Assembly (NCBI GenBank): GCA_030068145.1
Contig: JAPJBO010000458.1
Coordinates: 1 to 64,000 of the forward strand
Reading direction: 5' to 3'
Length of the DNA stretch: 64,000 nucleotides
Source of the DNA: Diplonema papillatum
Taxonomy: Eukaryota > Euglenozoa > Diplonemea > Diplonemida > Diplonemidae
Shown one piece after another: positions 49,101-57,600 of the stretch. Each line of letters begins with the position of its first letter. Position 1 is the stretch's first letter. A program made the translations under genes and the position numbers. The notes below the pieces were generated by a model, which saw only the letters and a list, made by a program, of their open reading frames with translations, searched no databases and was not told where the DNA came from.

Positions 49101-51471
49101 GGCAGCGTGCTGCCGCCGCGGCCACCACCAACCCAACGAACCGAACGCCCCGGCAACCCCCGGACACAGCAAAAAGAAGAAGAGACCCCTCTCACCCACC
49201 CAGGTGGGCGTACAACGAGAAACACCGGCGGGAAAGCGCGCGGCGCAGGCACCGCCCGCCGTGGTGAAGCAGAAGACGGCGACGACCGGACGGGCGGCCA
49301 AGAGGCCGCCACCAACGCCAGGGACCGGCGAACGACCAGCGTTGAAGAAGAGGGTGCTCGGCACCCCGAAGGAGAGCCCGATCGCCGGCCGCAAGCGGAA
49401 GAAGGCGAAGGCGACCACACCCGAGTCAGGGGTGCAACGAAAAAAGAAGAAGGCCCTTAAAGCAAGCAGCTACCAGAAACGTCCGACGTCCCCAAGCACT
49501 CCGGTGCCCTCGAGAGTGAAAAACGTGCAAGCCTGTCCGCACCTGTGCCCCCCCACGCAATCTCCAGAACCGCAAGAAAGCCCAGCGCCCCTGGCGCCAC
49601 AAGTACTCGACCTTGACGACGCAATGACAGGTGACGACGTCATAAAGTAACCTTAAGCGGCGACACAGTGCATGCTAATCCATGTGGTTCATGTACTTAA
49701 AAGAACTCAATGCTTAACAAAATTTGACGTGGGCGGCTTTGGATTTACATCTGAATGACACCTCAATACAAAAAAAAGTTTTCGACAACTAACAAGTAAA
49801 AGAATAAAACAAAACTACGCACTTCTTTGTGTGTGGAAGAAGCTGCACATGGTGTCATGGGGGGGCCTTCCCGCGGCGACACTGTTGACCGCACCTTGAT
49901 TGAGTCGCGGTCGCCGATCCCCCAACCGCCAGCATCATGTACTTGATGCGACGCGGAACAAGTGCTGCCAGCACCGCCCGGCGAATAGAGGGCCACAAAA
50001 GTGGCAAAGCAACCGGTCGGGGGTGCTTAACAGCCAATGGCCTGATGGCTGAGTGCACACCTAAGCACGGCTGCATCCTCGCGTTGTAGCCGTGTTGTGC
50101 ATAAGGCTTCGTGGGGGCCTGGTCAACCACCTCATCACTAGAGGGCGCAAACTTTCTCGACAGTGATTGGACAGTCGGGATGCCGGGGGCGGGTCTCCAT
50201 GAAGAAGAGAAAAGTAAAGCAAGACCTGCCCCCTGCGCCTGCTGTCTCCGGCTGCTTCGGCAGACGACACATACTACTACTACTGTGGAAGAAGCAGCCC
50301 ATCATCAAGAAGTTCTACTCCTACTCACGTGGCGACCTTTTTTTTCTGCATAGCTCCAGACTATAATTTACAGTGTGCCACCTGTGCTTCACCTACGAAC
50401 ATAATATTTATGCTCTAAAAAAAGCGCGGTTTGTCGTGAAAGAGCCCGCATCCAGCAAACGCACGACATGCGCTAGTCACCGTAGTTAGCGCGAGCGCGC
50501 TCTAAATTAGTCGAATTGTCGGCAGCAGGCAGGCAATTGCGACACGCGCACGTGCAAACTACTACCGCAGATAAGAAACGGATGCCAAATGTACGATACC
50601 ATTAAGAGACCCGTTCGACGATGGTCACCCGGAGACTCTAAACCTCGGATCCAAGCGAAAAATTACTACGTCGATACCACGATAGGTGCTAGTGGATGGT
50701 GGTGTGGTGATGTGCACACACCCACGAGTATGGTGGAGCGGTGGATGATACCACCAGCTGATACCACTCAGCATCCCTGATACCACTCAGCATCCCTGAT
50801 ACCTTGGAGCATGCTGAGGACCCGCACGGTGCCTAACACCAAAAACGTTGCGATACAAAAAATACAGATGTAGGGCTTCTGTAGAACTTGGACATGGGTG
50901 GATACCGCCAATGGCCACAGACACTAAAAAACGTGAACTCGGTGTCGGTCGCAGGAACCACGAAAATACATCAACCAAGGTAGCCACCGATCCTCTTACC
51001 TCGTGTAACCACCACTCTTACGACACTCAGAGCACAAAGGATATCTTCCCATAACGACGAAGGTCACCCGGAGACTTTAAACCCCCGAAGTTTCAAGCGA
51101 ACTTTCACTCTGAAAATGTCAACAGGAAATGAGAGCGCGCGCTAAAAATAGGTCGAATCGTCGGCAATAGGCAACAAAGACACACGCACAAGCACACGTA
51201 CGTGTCACTACCGCAGATACGATACGCACACTAACACACGATACCTGAAAGGAACCTCTTCGACAAAGGTCCCCCGGAGACTATAAAACGCCCCCCCCCC
51301 GGATCTCAAAGTGAACTTTGCGCTCTAAAAACGCCACCCACGCAGGTTCTCGTCCAGTTCGGGAAGACGGGAACGGACAAGTTCACGCTCGACTTCCAGC
51401 ACCCCATCAACGGCTTGCAGGCCTTCGCCATGGCGCTGACCGCCTTCGACAACAAACTCGCGTGCGAGTAG
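40167..51471 (+). CDS. Tubby-like (TULP) protein, three exons, with a 6.9-kb first intron
   Basis: Exon 1 is 40167-40557, exon 2 47443-48041, exon 3 51346-51471: 371 residues, with phases matching at both junctions (1 and 0). Residues 1-125 are a disordered Arg/Ser/Pro head. The tubby beta-barrel begins at the exon 1/2 join: TPLGPQ is followed by VGMIYCHIIRDRSGMKK, as in the RPAPQG...C.I.RDK.GMD start of animal TUB. Then YSLYLESGSEEPQFLLAA, RKRKKNKTSNYLISMDL, FYGKVRSNFLGTEFTVYD, LRQELAAVCFE, YVLNFKGRVTVASVKNFQ. Exon 3 ends in LQAFAMALTAFDNKLACE, the classic C-terminus. Lys/Arg in KVRSN...GTEFTVYD correspond to the phosphoinositide-binding pocket; family members carry membrane proteins to cilia and can enter the nucleus. 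Donors are CAAG|GTCGCT (weak) and ACAG|GTGTGT; acceptors CGCAGAG| and ACGCAG|. Exons 2-3 are certain; exon 1 is strongly supported by phase and alignment. Two broken exon 1 copies lie upstream. Confidence 0.85.
40594..40748. mobile_element. Miniature element with 10-bp target duplication (intron 1)
   Basis: 155 bp with inverted ends TAAAGGGGGGGGTCG / CGACCCCCCCCTTTA and internal ATAATAAC palindromes. GGTACCAGGG flanks it on both sides (40584-40593, 40749-40758). The paralogous segment at 48592 has a single GGTACCAGGGAAAGCCTGC, i.e. the empty site. Confidence 0.85.
40749..41125 (+). repeat. Segmental repeat K, copy 1
   Basis: GGGAAAGCCTGCTACACGGG, GGGTCAAGTGGCTACCGAT, GACGGGGTTGTGGCACT, GGTTGACCGTCACGTTCC match 48592-48865. 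The following tract CACGCCGCGCGCAATCAAGG to GTCCGTTGCAATGGACCC (41047-41120) is repeated at 42500-42582. Confidence 0.8.
41126..41420 (-). mobile_element. Interspersed element B, copy 7 (full length)
   Basis: ACATAAGCGCCAGCTTG with ATGCTCGACGATGCTGCC at one end and AGCAGCTACGTCGAGTATTTT at the other; ~290 bp. Its far end abuts a T-run that starts element A copy 8. Confidence 0.85.
41428..42478 (-). mobile_element. Interspersed element A, copy 8, split by a hAT insertion
   Basis: TGTATAAGCACCT (to 41441) continues at 42303 with GCTTTGTCGGAAATACTTG and the family body to CCCCTCGAGTATTTT (42478); a ~25-bp deletion near the right end. Confidence 0.8.
41442..42294 (-). mobile_element. hAT transposon remnant nested in element A (853 bp, 8-bp target duplication)
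   Basis: Inverted ends CAGCATACTAGCT / AGCTAGTAGGCTG and target duplication AAGCACCT at 41434-41441 and 42295-42302, inside element A. On the minus strand, about 41790-42060 encodes the hAT C-terminal dimerisation domain: NKLFAIAVVLPMGTASVERV then FSNMKRVLTKARKRLHEQTL, matching the P..S..SERVFS...K..R..L pattern. The catalytic part is missing. Tandem GGTGGTAGTACACTGTGG repeats lie near the other end (42070-42180). Confidence 0.85.
42775..43240 (+). repeat. Left flank block of the 80-bp satellite (family H scrap plus unique block)
   Basis: ACTCACGCCGCTGTCCTGCC and GACACTCAGGTTCCGCGCTG (family H), then GAAACAAGTCTTCTGYCGG, TTCCGAGTCT, TCTCTAGCGAGC. The same order recurs at 47090-47400 on the other side of the satellite, so the block was duplicated in tandem and the satellite lies between the copies. 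Confidence 0.75.
43241..46945. repeat. 80-bp satellite array, about 46 units, in Tubby intron 1
   Basis: Unit: GTGTCGGTTCATCTTGACAG, CAGGACAACCGAGAGCTGAC, TTAAGGTGTCCGAGTGATCG, CTCATCAGATCCCACAAAGG (80 bp). Nearly perfect; almost all variation is at two adjacent places (TGTT/TGTC and CTAG/CGAG). CTAG variants dominate the left third and CGAG the right part. The first unit is diverged (GCGACGCGGGATGAACC). A single related copy exists at 13197. Confidence 0.98.
46980..47442 (+). repeat. Right flank block of the satellite: family H copy plus duplicated block
   Basis: Family H from about 47030 (GGTTGTAGGGACCTTCTCC, ATTCCAAGCACGTTCTTGC at 47231), then the GAAACAAGTCTTCTGCCGG block (47258-47400) shared with 43070-43215, ending at the exon 2 acceptor. 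Confidence 0.7.
48125..48422 (-). mobile_element. Interspersed element B, copy 8 (full length, Tubby intron 2)
   Basis: T-run, ACATAAGCGCCAGCTTG ... AGCTACGTCGAGTATTTTT. Very close to copies 7 and 9. Confidence 0.85.
48592..48870 (+). repeat. Segmental repeat K, copy 2 (empty site for the 155-bp element)
   Basis: Matches 40749-41000; has one GGTACCAGGG where copy 1 has two flanking an insertion, and an extra GCCAAGCTTACACACAC segment. Confidence 0.85.
48900..49800. mobile_element. Family D element carrying a 0.6-kb insert
   Basis: Starts AGGTGTCACGGCAAGTTTTG and ends CATCTGAATGACACCTC (inverted GGTGTCA). GTGCATGCTAATCCATGTGG with TTCATGTACTTAAAAG and AACTCAATGCTTAACAAA occurs twice (48987-49040 and 49668-49721), bracketing the insert. 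The copy at 58683-58870 has the block only once and no insert. Confidence 0.65.
49036..49650 (+). other. Lys/Pro-rich open frame inside the family D insert
   Basis: 205 open codons without an ATG in frame. Starts GTCQECRGLPTLAQRRP and continues as a very basic Lys/Pro/Ser-rich chain (KKKKRPLSPT, AGRKRKKAKATTP, QRKKKKALKASS) to a short acidic tail (VLDLDDAMTGDDVIK). It resembles nucleic-acid-binding gag-like or histone-tail-like chains by composition only. It could be part of a mobile element or a captured exon; it lies in Tubby intron 2. Confidence 0.3.
49855..50310. repeat. Family G dispersed repeat, copy 2
   Basis: Same order of motifs as 19392-19830; carries a ~45-bp extra segment (GCCCGGCGAATAGAGGG) and a short tandem (ACTACTACTACTG). 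Confidence 0.65.
50498..50672 (+). repeat. Family C, full copy (Tubby intron 2)
   Basis: GCGAGCGCGCTCTAAATTAG, CCGCAGATAAG, ACGATACCATTAAGAG, GATGGTCACCCGGAGAC, CGGATCCAAGCGAAAAA. Confidence 0.75.
50970..51120 (+). repeat. Family C, subfamily 2 copy (Tubby intron 2)
   Basis: AACCAAGGTAGCCACCG, AACCACCACTCTTACGAC, GAAGGTCACCCGGAGAC, TCAAGCGAACTTTCACTC. Close to 27325-27480. Confidence 0.8.
51121..51345 (+). repeat. Family C full copy ending at the Tubby exon 3 acceptor
   Basis: AGGAAATGAGAGCGCGCGC, GTCGGCAATAGGCAACAAAG, ATACGATACGCACACTAAC, CGGAGACTATAAAACGCC, GTGAACTTTGCGCTCTAAAA, then ACGCCACCCACGCAG|exon. The acceptor is ~16 bp past the element core. Confidence 0.8.
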
Positions 51472-51667
51472 CAGCAGGGCACGGCACCATCTTTGGGTCT
51501 CGTCGCGTTCTTAACGCGCTCGTGCGCAGTTGCCAGGGAGACGGACGCGGCGGCGATGGATATCCCGCAGTACGACATGCTTGGACTCGGGCGCTAAACT
51601 TGTTGCCAATCCTGGTCCATCAGCAGGTCGAGATCCCGGTCCTGAGGTTGTGTATATAATCGAGAGT

Positions 51668-54654
51668 CGATGCCAAAAGGGGGGGGGGGGGGGTTTGGGC
51701 GGAAAAATCCCCGCATAGTTCACCAGGGTCTGACGGGTACTGAGGCCCCATAGCCTTCCTAAAACATGATTCTGCGTTCAAATACGCCCTCAGAAGCCTC
51801 CGGAGAGCCTTCTATGATGTCCAAAATGCGTTTTTGTGGGTTTTGGGGGGGTCCCCTGTCTGCTGGCCGTACACCGCTATAGTAGACACATATGCGACCT
51901 GATGCTATGTTGCTCCTCAGAGCAAGATCCCAGCCTGAACACATGTTTTCGGCGTTCTCTAGCACTCTCCAGGTGCATTAGACCCTCGGGCTTCGTGTTT
52001 TCTTCCGCTTACAGGTGCTCCGGGGCGCCCCCTGCATTGGGGTCAGACCGTACTACGTGATGGTACTACGTCACCAACGAGCTACGTGCTATGCGCACCT
52101 ATGACGATACAGCAGCAGCACGTGGTGGTAGCAGCATGATATGCATCTGGCTAACGAGAAGGACGAGTGTTGACACGAAGAGTGACTGAAGAAGTGAGTT
52201 ACACGGTGACCGAAGGCTGTGTCAACAGCCGATCTCAGTGGTCAGTAGAAGACGGTTAGCTCCGAGTTCGCTTCCTGCCCGTGCATTGTTTTGCAGCCGG
52301 TTTTGCTGGTTTTGGGGCAGGCTTTCGCACCTTTCCTTGTGATTTCCTCCCCCTTTTGGCATCTTTCTCGTCCTTGGCAGCAAGTGCCTCAAAGACGTGT
52401 TGCTTCTTGAGCCGTTTCTTCTCCAGCTTTGACGCGAAGTCTTCACTACTAGCACTGGAGTCGCCATCCCGATCACTGCTGGAAACGTCAGCACAGTCAC
52501 TATCTGATTCGCAAAGTGGCAACTTGCTTGATACCTTGGGTACAAACGCGAATCTTGTGGCATGGCTCTTTCCCCGAAGTTTGCAACCGGGTTCACCACT
52601 GAAGTCATGAACTGTGATGACTCCGTCACCATCTCGTTGGTAGGACCCAATAGCCATGATATTGGCGATGTTTCGGACCGGAAAAGTGGCCCGTTGAGCA
52701 CGGATTCTGACTTGTATGGCGATTGTGTTGGTCACCTTGTTTAGCACGGCTTTTACATCATTGAGATGCTTCAGCTCGGTCTTTTTCGAAGCCGTGTCGA
52801 GAGCACGTCCAATCGTGCCAAAGTGCTGGTCCCGGTCGTTCTTGCCGTGGCCCCCTTCAAAGAAGTTGATCGAAATCGTGGAATCTTCTTGTAGGAGGCG
52901 GCTGATAAAAAGCAGCGAACGAAAGTGTCTCCCCGAGTCGGACCAGTAAATCACTTTTAGGTCCGGGGGGAAATGCTCCTTGGCAGCTTCAAAGGCACGG
53001 ACAGCAGCAAACGAGCACTGGTTGTGCGTTCGCAGGAGCACATCAATGTTACGACGGCAGACGTTTCCATCTACCAGCCAATGCATGCCAAAGCCAAGTA
53101 ATGAGAAGGCACCTTGATTATAAAAGAGCTGGCCGGGCTCCTCTGGTTTCATTGGGAGCTTCCCTTTTTGTTTGAAGTCAAGGGTTACCACGACGCAGCC
53201 TGGTGGAGGAGCTTTCATGGCAATGTTATACGCATCTCTTTGTCGTGTGGCTGCCGCCTGATGCAGTTGTACCTCCATGAGCTGATGCAGCATGATGCTA
53301 ACAGCACTCTTCACGTTTGCGGGAATGCGAGGCTCGTCCAGGACGCTGAGGAGATAGAACGGGTTGCTGTTTGCATGCCAGTACTGCGAGGTCAGCGACT
53401 CCCTGTTCTTGGAGATATACTCCCTCAGGCGATTTTGGATGGTGGCCCCTTCCGCACACGTGTCGCATACATCTGTCCGTCGTGAGATGTGCTGAAACTG
53501 GGCACCACGCAGCCGGCGATATGTCGTGTACGACACATCGTCCTTCATCTCACTCTGTTCGTAAACAAGCTTGAACGGTACAAGCATGTTTTGTGCCACG
53601 ACCGCAGTACTTTCAGTTGAAAGCCGCTTCACCACGCGAGATGTGGGCGATGCCAATTGTTCGTGGTCCTCATTAACCTGCTGCCTGGCTTCTGGTGTGG
53701 CAATCAACGGCCTCCCGCCACGGGAAATGTCGCCATCTTGGTGTCTGTTGGACCACAGTTTCTCCCCTACAGTCATTCCAACCTTTTCATATCGTGCCCG
53801 AGCCCAACCCAGACTACGTACGATATTGCGACGTGTCGGCTCATGAGAGATGCTGTTGAACGCATCCGGGAATGTGCCAGATAGTTTCTGCCAGATACGG
53901 ACGTGGTCGTCTTCTCCCCACATAGACAGCAAGAAACCAATGTGGTCTTCGCCTGCAATCTTGTTCAAGAACGCTTTTGTTACGTTGAACCGGCGCTTCA
54001 TGTTCTGAGACGTTCTACTCCAGTTGGTGTAGGTGTCCTGGGCTTTCATCTCTTCCACAGAGGTTTCGAGGGCGAGCATACCCGTGTCACGAGGCATATT
54101 TACTTGATGTTCTTTAGTTCCTGTATGCCAACAATGAGGGTTTAGGTTTAATGGACCCCAAAGCAGCACAAACGAAGCCCGAAACGGTGGATGTGGCGCC
54201 AAAGCCGGTGCAATTTGACCCCAAAGCCTGTATAGACAGGCAGGGCGTAGTTCGGTCTGTCCCCAATGCAGGGGGCCATTCTCCTTATCTTTGCACGTCC
54301 CGGAACACCTGTGAGTGAAAGAAACCACGAAGCCCGAGGGTCGAATGCACCTGGAGAGTGCTAGAGAACGCCGAAAACGTGTGTTTGGGCTGGGATCTTG
54401 CACAGAAAAGCGACCCAGCTTCAGGTTGCATATGTGTCTACTATGGCGGTTTACGGCCAACAGGCGGGGGGACCCCCTAAAAACCCACAAAATCGAATTT
54501 GGGACGTCATAGAAGGCTCTCCGGAGGCTTCTGAGGGCGTATTTGAACGCAGAATGATGTTTTAGGAAGGGTATGGGGCCTCAGTACCCGTCAGACCCTG
54601 GTGAACTATGCGGGGATTTTTCCGCCCAAACCCCCCCCCCCCCTTTTGGCATCG
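51668..54654 (-). mobile_element. DDE-type DNA transposon with ~400-bp inverted repeats, apparently complete
   Basis: Left repeat 51668-52059 and right repeat 54246-54654 are inverted copies of each other. Both begin CGATGCCAAAAGGGGGG, then TTTGGGCGGAAAAATCCCCG, CAGGGTCTGACGGGTACTG, GTTCAAATACGCCCTCAG, TCTAGCACTCTCCAGGTGC, to CAGACCG(T/A)ACTACG. They match closely by eye, with a deletion in the left arm. One transposase frame lies between. Target duplication is unclear because the end is CG-palindromic (perhaps 2 bp). It lies about 200 bp after the Tubby stop. No second copy in this window. Confidence 0.9.
52256..54097 (-). CDS. Transposase (DDD/E-type), family not assigned
   Basis: 613 residues from the first minus-strand ATG (54097), just inside the right inverted repeat; the frame is open further upstream through the repeat but has no ATG. 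It opens with a helical/DNA-binding-like N-terminus (RRFNVTKAFLNKIAGEDH). A Cys pair follows (TDVCDTCAEG), then three spaced acidic blocks expected of an RNase H-fold transposase: VVTLDFKQKGKLP, KVIYWSDSGRHFRS, and INFFEGGHGKNDRDQHFG. A Ser/Asp-rich acidic tract and a strongly basic C-terminal tail (KLEKKRLKKQ ... GRKSQGKVRKPAPKPAK) end the protein, the latter probably a nuclear localisation or DNA-contact region. The GHGK.D..G block resembles a widespread, poorly characterised eukaryotic transposase-derived group. No internal stop, so it may be active. Confidence 0.75.
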   Translation of the reverse strand: MPRDTGMLALETSVEEMKAQDTYTNWSRTSQNMKRRFNVTKAFLNKIAGEDHIGFLLSMWGEDDHVRIWQKLSGTFPDAFNSISHEPTRRNIVRSLGWARARYEKVGMTVGEKLWSNRHQDGDISRGGRPLIATPEARQQVNEDHEQLASPTSRVVKRLSTESTAVVAQNMLVPFKLVYEQSEMKDDVSYTTYRRLRGAQFQHISRRTDVCDTCAEGATIQNRLREYISKNRESLTSQYWHANSNPFYLLSVLDEPRIPANVKSAVSIMLHQLMEVQLHQAAATRQRDAYNIAMKAPPPGCVVVTLDFKQKGKLPMKPEEPGQLFYNQGAFSLLGFGMHWLVDGNVCRRNIDVLLRTHNQCSFAAVRAFEAAKEHFPPDLKVIYWSDSGRHFRSLLFISRLLQEDSTISINFFEGGHGKNDRDQHFGTIGRALDTASKKTELKHLNDVKAVLNKVTNTIAIQVRIRAQRATFPVRNIANIMAIGSYQRDGDGVITVHDFSGEPGCKLRGKSHATRFAFVPKVSSKLPLCESDSDCADVSSSDRDGDSSASSEDFASKLEKKRLKKQHVFEALAAKDEKDAKRGRKSQGKVRKPAPKPAKPAAKQCTGRKRTRS

Positions 54655-54699
54655 TACCATATACTACGCGCGCGCGTAGAACGCAGACACAAGCGTTTC

Positions 54700-54925
54700 T
54701 GGACCCCGGATCTGGACCTCAGACGAGCTTCCCTCTCCCAAGCTCTATCCCACAGCCAAACGGTAGCAACGACGGGCGGTGTGTACAAATGGCAGGGACG
54801 GAATCAGTGCAAGCTGATGACTTGCGCCTACTAGGCATTCCTCATCCAAGAAGAATAATTGCAATCATCGCCCAACGCGGAAAATGCTGCCATGTCGGCC
54901 GGTTTTGATCTATCCGCGCCACGAT
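54700..54925 (-). rRNA. 18S rRNA 3'-end-like fragment (antisense, degenerate)
   Basis: The plus strand has ACGACGGGCGGTGTGTACAA, then TGGCAGGGACGGAATCAG, GCAAGCTGATGACTTGCGCC, TACTAGGCATTCCTC and AATAATTGCAATCATCG, the reverse complement of the conserved 3' region of eukaryotic 18S rRNA with substitutions at normally invariant sites. TCTATCCGCGCCACGATGC at 54910-54930 looks like the next conserved block after a ~45-bp insertion. Upstream, ACGAGCTTCCCTCTCCCAAG resembles the extreme 3' end with the intervening helix shortened. It starts ~50 bp after the transposon. Confidence 0.75.
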
Positions 54926-54930
54926 GCCAA

Positions 54931-56036
54931 GTCTGCGGATCTGATGCGAGCCTTATCATAAGCTTTGATGCACCTTTCGACGTTCGTACTCTGAGCAACA
55001 CCCGCAAGGCAGTTCCGCGCAACTTGCCAAAAAAGCTTTGTCGCATGCCATCGTATACGGTCTCATGCCATCGTATACGGTCTCATGCCATTGTATACTG
55101 CGAGCCGCAGTTGAATGGGCAACTGCTGCACCTGCGTACGCCTGTCGTACGTTGTTTGCTCACGGTCTTGATGCCGCGAAGCGCTGCGATGGCATAGCCG
55201 GCCCGCTTGATGATGCGAGGACCTCAGACACTCTGCGCGAACTGCTGGCTGATGCGGGGCTCGGGGGTGCCATACTTGTACAGCGTATACCGGTTCCCCC
55301 AACCACCACAAGTTATTTTGTGCATATTAAGACACAGTGAAGTGGTGCAATCTAACAAAGTACGAGTATGATCTCCACCATGCTCGCTCTTCTTCCGAAG
55401 CAGGCGTCTTCTGCTTGGTTTCACCGCCTCGAGGGATGGCCAACGGAGGTTGCCTCAAGTCGCCTTCTGTCAATGCCGGCAGCACCGAACCGTCGATACG
55501 CTGTTCGGAAGACCTTGTGACATACTCCCCGAGAGCGCTCCTTGAGCCAGTCGATTGACGTCGAGTGAGTCCACGTCGCAACTGCCTTCATCTGTATGAG
55601 GATAAGTAAGCCGTTCAGGCGAGCGTTTGGTGCTTCGCTTCTCCTTCGACTGCTCGTCCAGGTTCGTCGATTGCGCGTCGATATAGTTGCTTCCTTACGG
55701 CGCTTGGGCGATGGCCGTGTTGTCTTCTGTGAAGCTGCCGAGGCGATCGCCGCTTCTTCGTCTTCGCTCTCGAGACCGGGTTCGCACTTCGTGTGTGTCC
55801 TCAACTGTGATATTAAACAGCAGCAGGCAATTCGATGCAGTTCCAGGAAATAGGAGAGGCCTGGCTCACGGATAAGCGTCGACCCCCACTGCAGCACTGC
55901 AGGCAACACGTCTCGTCATCGTTGTTCAAGATGGCGGGTAGAGTGCGCCCGTACGGCTGTCATCCACCCCAGAGGGATGAGGGGCAGCGCTGGGATTACT
56001 TTCTGCCCAATTTCGGTGACAAAAAAGGAAAATAAA
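54931..56036. other. Spacer with short direct repeats and unassigned open frames
   Basis: CATGCCATCGTATACGGTCT is repeated 2.5 times at 55044-55100. Plus-strand frames (GFDLSAPRCQVCGSDASL; ACRTLFAHGLDAAKRCDG) look coding-like but I cannot name them. 55612-55665 (minus) repeats the DEQSKEKRSTKR block of 29530-29740. Confidence 0.3.
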
Positions 56037-56140
56037 AAACCACTCTTACGACACTCAGAGCACAAAGAATATCTTCCCTTAACGACGAAGGTCACCCGGA
56101 GACTTTAAACCCCGGTGTTTCAAGCGAACTTTCACTCTAA
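56037..56140 (+). repeat. Family C, subfamily 2 copy
   Basis: AACCACTCTTACGACACTC, GAAGGTCACCCGGAGAC, TCAAGCGAACTTTCACTCT, AAAAG. Joined directly to the Tubby/MAPR-type leader. Confidence 0.8.
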
Positions 56141-56213
56141 AAGAAAAGGTCGGAAGACACCAATCTGTACGTCCATTCGGGATAGTCAGAAACACAAAAA
56201 GAGAACGGATTTG
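56141..56213 (+). promoter_or_regulatory. Shared 5' leader motif
   Basis: AAAAGGTCGGAAGACACC, AATCTGTACGTCCATTCGGG, ATAGTCAGAAACACAAAAAG; matches the Tubby leader base by base over ~50 bp. Confidence 0.5.
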
Positions 56214-56366
56214 ATGGCAGAACCACCACCCAAAAGGAAGGAGAACAAGAACCGCCGAAAGACACCAGACCGAACATCAGCCCTGGTTGATTGTCGACAG
56301 CACAAGACGCAAAAAACAAAAAACAAAAAGCAAAATAGTCTTCGTGGGGAGAGGCCTGCGAGTTGA
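56214..56366 (+). CDS. Small Lys/Arg-rich open frame behind the shared leader
   Basis: An ATG at 56214 gives 50 residues (MAEPPPKRKENKNRRK, then TPDRTSALVDCRQHKTQK) ending at a stop in front of element B. No family recognised. Its only support is the family C core and shared leader immediately upstream, the arrangement seen before the MAPR gene. It may be a real small first exon or leader-driven noise. Confidence 0.25.
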   Translation: MAEPPPKRKENKNRRKTPDRTSALVDCRQHKTQKTKNKKQNSLRGERPAS

Positions 56367-56379
56367 TAGGCCGCCGATG

Positions 56380-56673
56380 TTTTTTTTTTTACATAAGCGC
56401 CAGCTTGAAAGGAAATGCTCGACGATGCTGCCCGACAAAGAATAGAAAGGATCCAAAGTGCTGTAACTACCGAACCACGTGTTGAACGGACGTGAGGTCA
56501 TGCGTACACGACAAATCACACAAACACAACAGGTCAAAAGTCCTGAGTGAGAAAACAACACACGGTGGTGTAAGCGAAGAACAAATCAGATTGTGTTTGT
56601 ATTGTATTTGCCCCTTACCTCTATATTTCCCCCCTTCCATTCGGAGTCGAAGCAGCTACGTCGAGTATTTTTT
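56380..56673 (-). mobile_element. Interspersed element B, copy 9 (full length)
   Basis: T-run, ACATAAGCGCCAGCTTG ... AGCTACGTCGAGTATTTTT; a ~15-bp deletion at GTCATGCG|TACACGAC. Confidence 0.85.
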
Positions 56674-57600
56674 GTGGCCCATCCTCGAGCTTTTGCAAAA
56701 AGAGTAAGGTGGCCACGCAGCGGTGAAACCGCATGAATCGGCTGGCCAGACACGGGGCTAAACAGGAGTCTGCTCCCAGGAACATGCGAACCCGGGGCGT
56801 GCTTCTTGGCAGACCCCCTGCCCCCCTTCTAGCCACAAAATAACGCAAGTAAGCACTTTCAGTAGCAACATGACTAGTCACGTCAAATTAGCAGCAAGCA
56901 CTTCTCAGTAGTAAGATGACGAGTCAGAACACTGAGTTTTCCAATGACTGATACACGGTGAACTCCATCGAGTGAAACCAGGCTCTCCAAAAGCGGGTGA
57001 GCCACACCCGCGAATAGGGTGTGAAATAGGGTGTGCACACCTTATTTCCGGGTGGGCACACCTTATTTCCGGGTGTGGTCACTCCCGCACTTGAGGCCGG
57101 ACTTTAGCTCGAGCAAAAGTTGCTGGTGTTCACCGTGTAGTATACTCACACCCCTCCTCTATTTTATTTTACACTTTCTTCGACGGAGACTTGATGCTAG
57201 CATCAAACATGCATGCGAGGCAGTGTTCTGCCTAAACATTAAACTAAGTTTTCTCCCCCCTCCCAGCACCAAAGAGTCCAAACAAGAAGAAGAGGCCGCC
57301 GCCGAGTTCGACGGACGCCGTGAGTTGGTTACGGTTGTTGTTGCGTTCGGGCGCGGCAGGATTTGCCTGCACTGGAGTTAAAGCGGGTGAGCCACACCCG
57401 AAAAGCGGGTATACTGCAACCAAAACGCGGGTATACATCCACGCCCGAAAGGCGGGTGTGACACCCGCTTACTAAACTCCAGCTTCTGAGGCTGGACTCC
57501 ACCTTCTGTGCTCTCGTGGCACAGGCGTTTTCGGCGTACGAGCAGCTCTTCGGTTGCTGTACTACCGTGGCTCCACGAACGATGATACCGTCGCGCGCAT
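56674..57600. repeat. Family I GC-hairpin repeats and spacer
   Basis: 57000-57090 and 57369-57487 are dense in ACACCCG(AA)NGCGGGTGT hairpins. The latter is bounded by CTGGAGTTAAAGCGGG and CCCGCTTACTAAACTCCAG. No gene supported. Confidence 0.5.
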
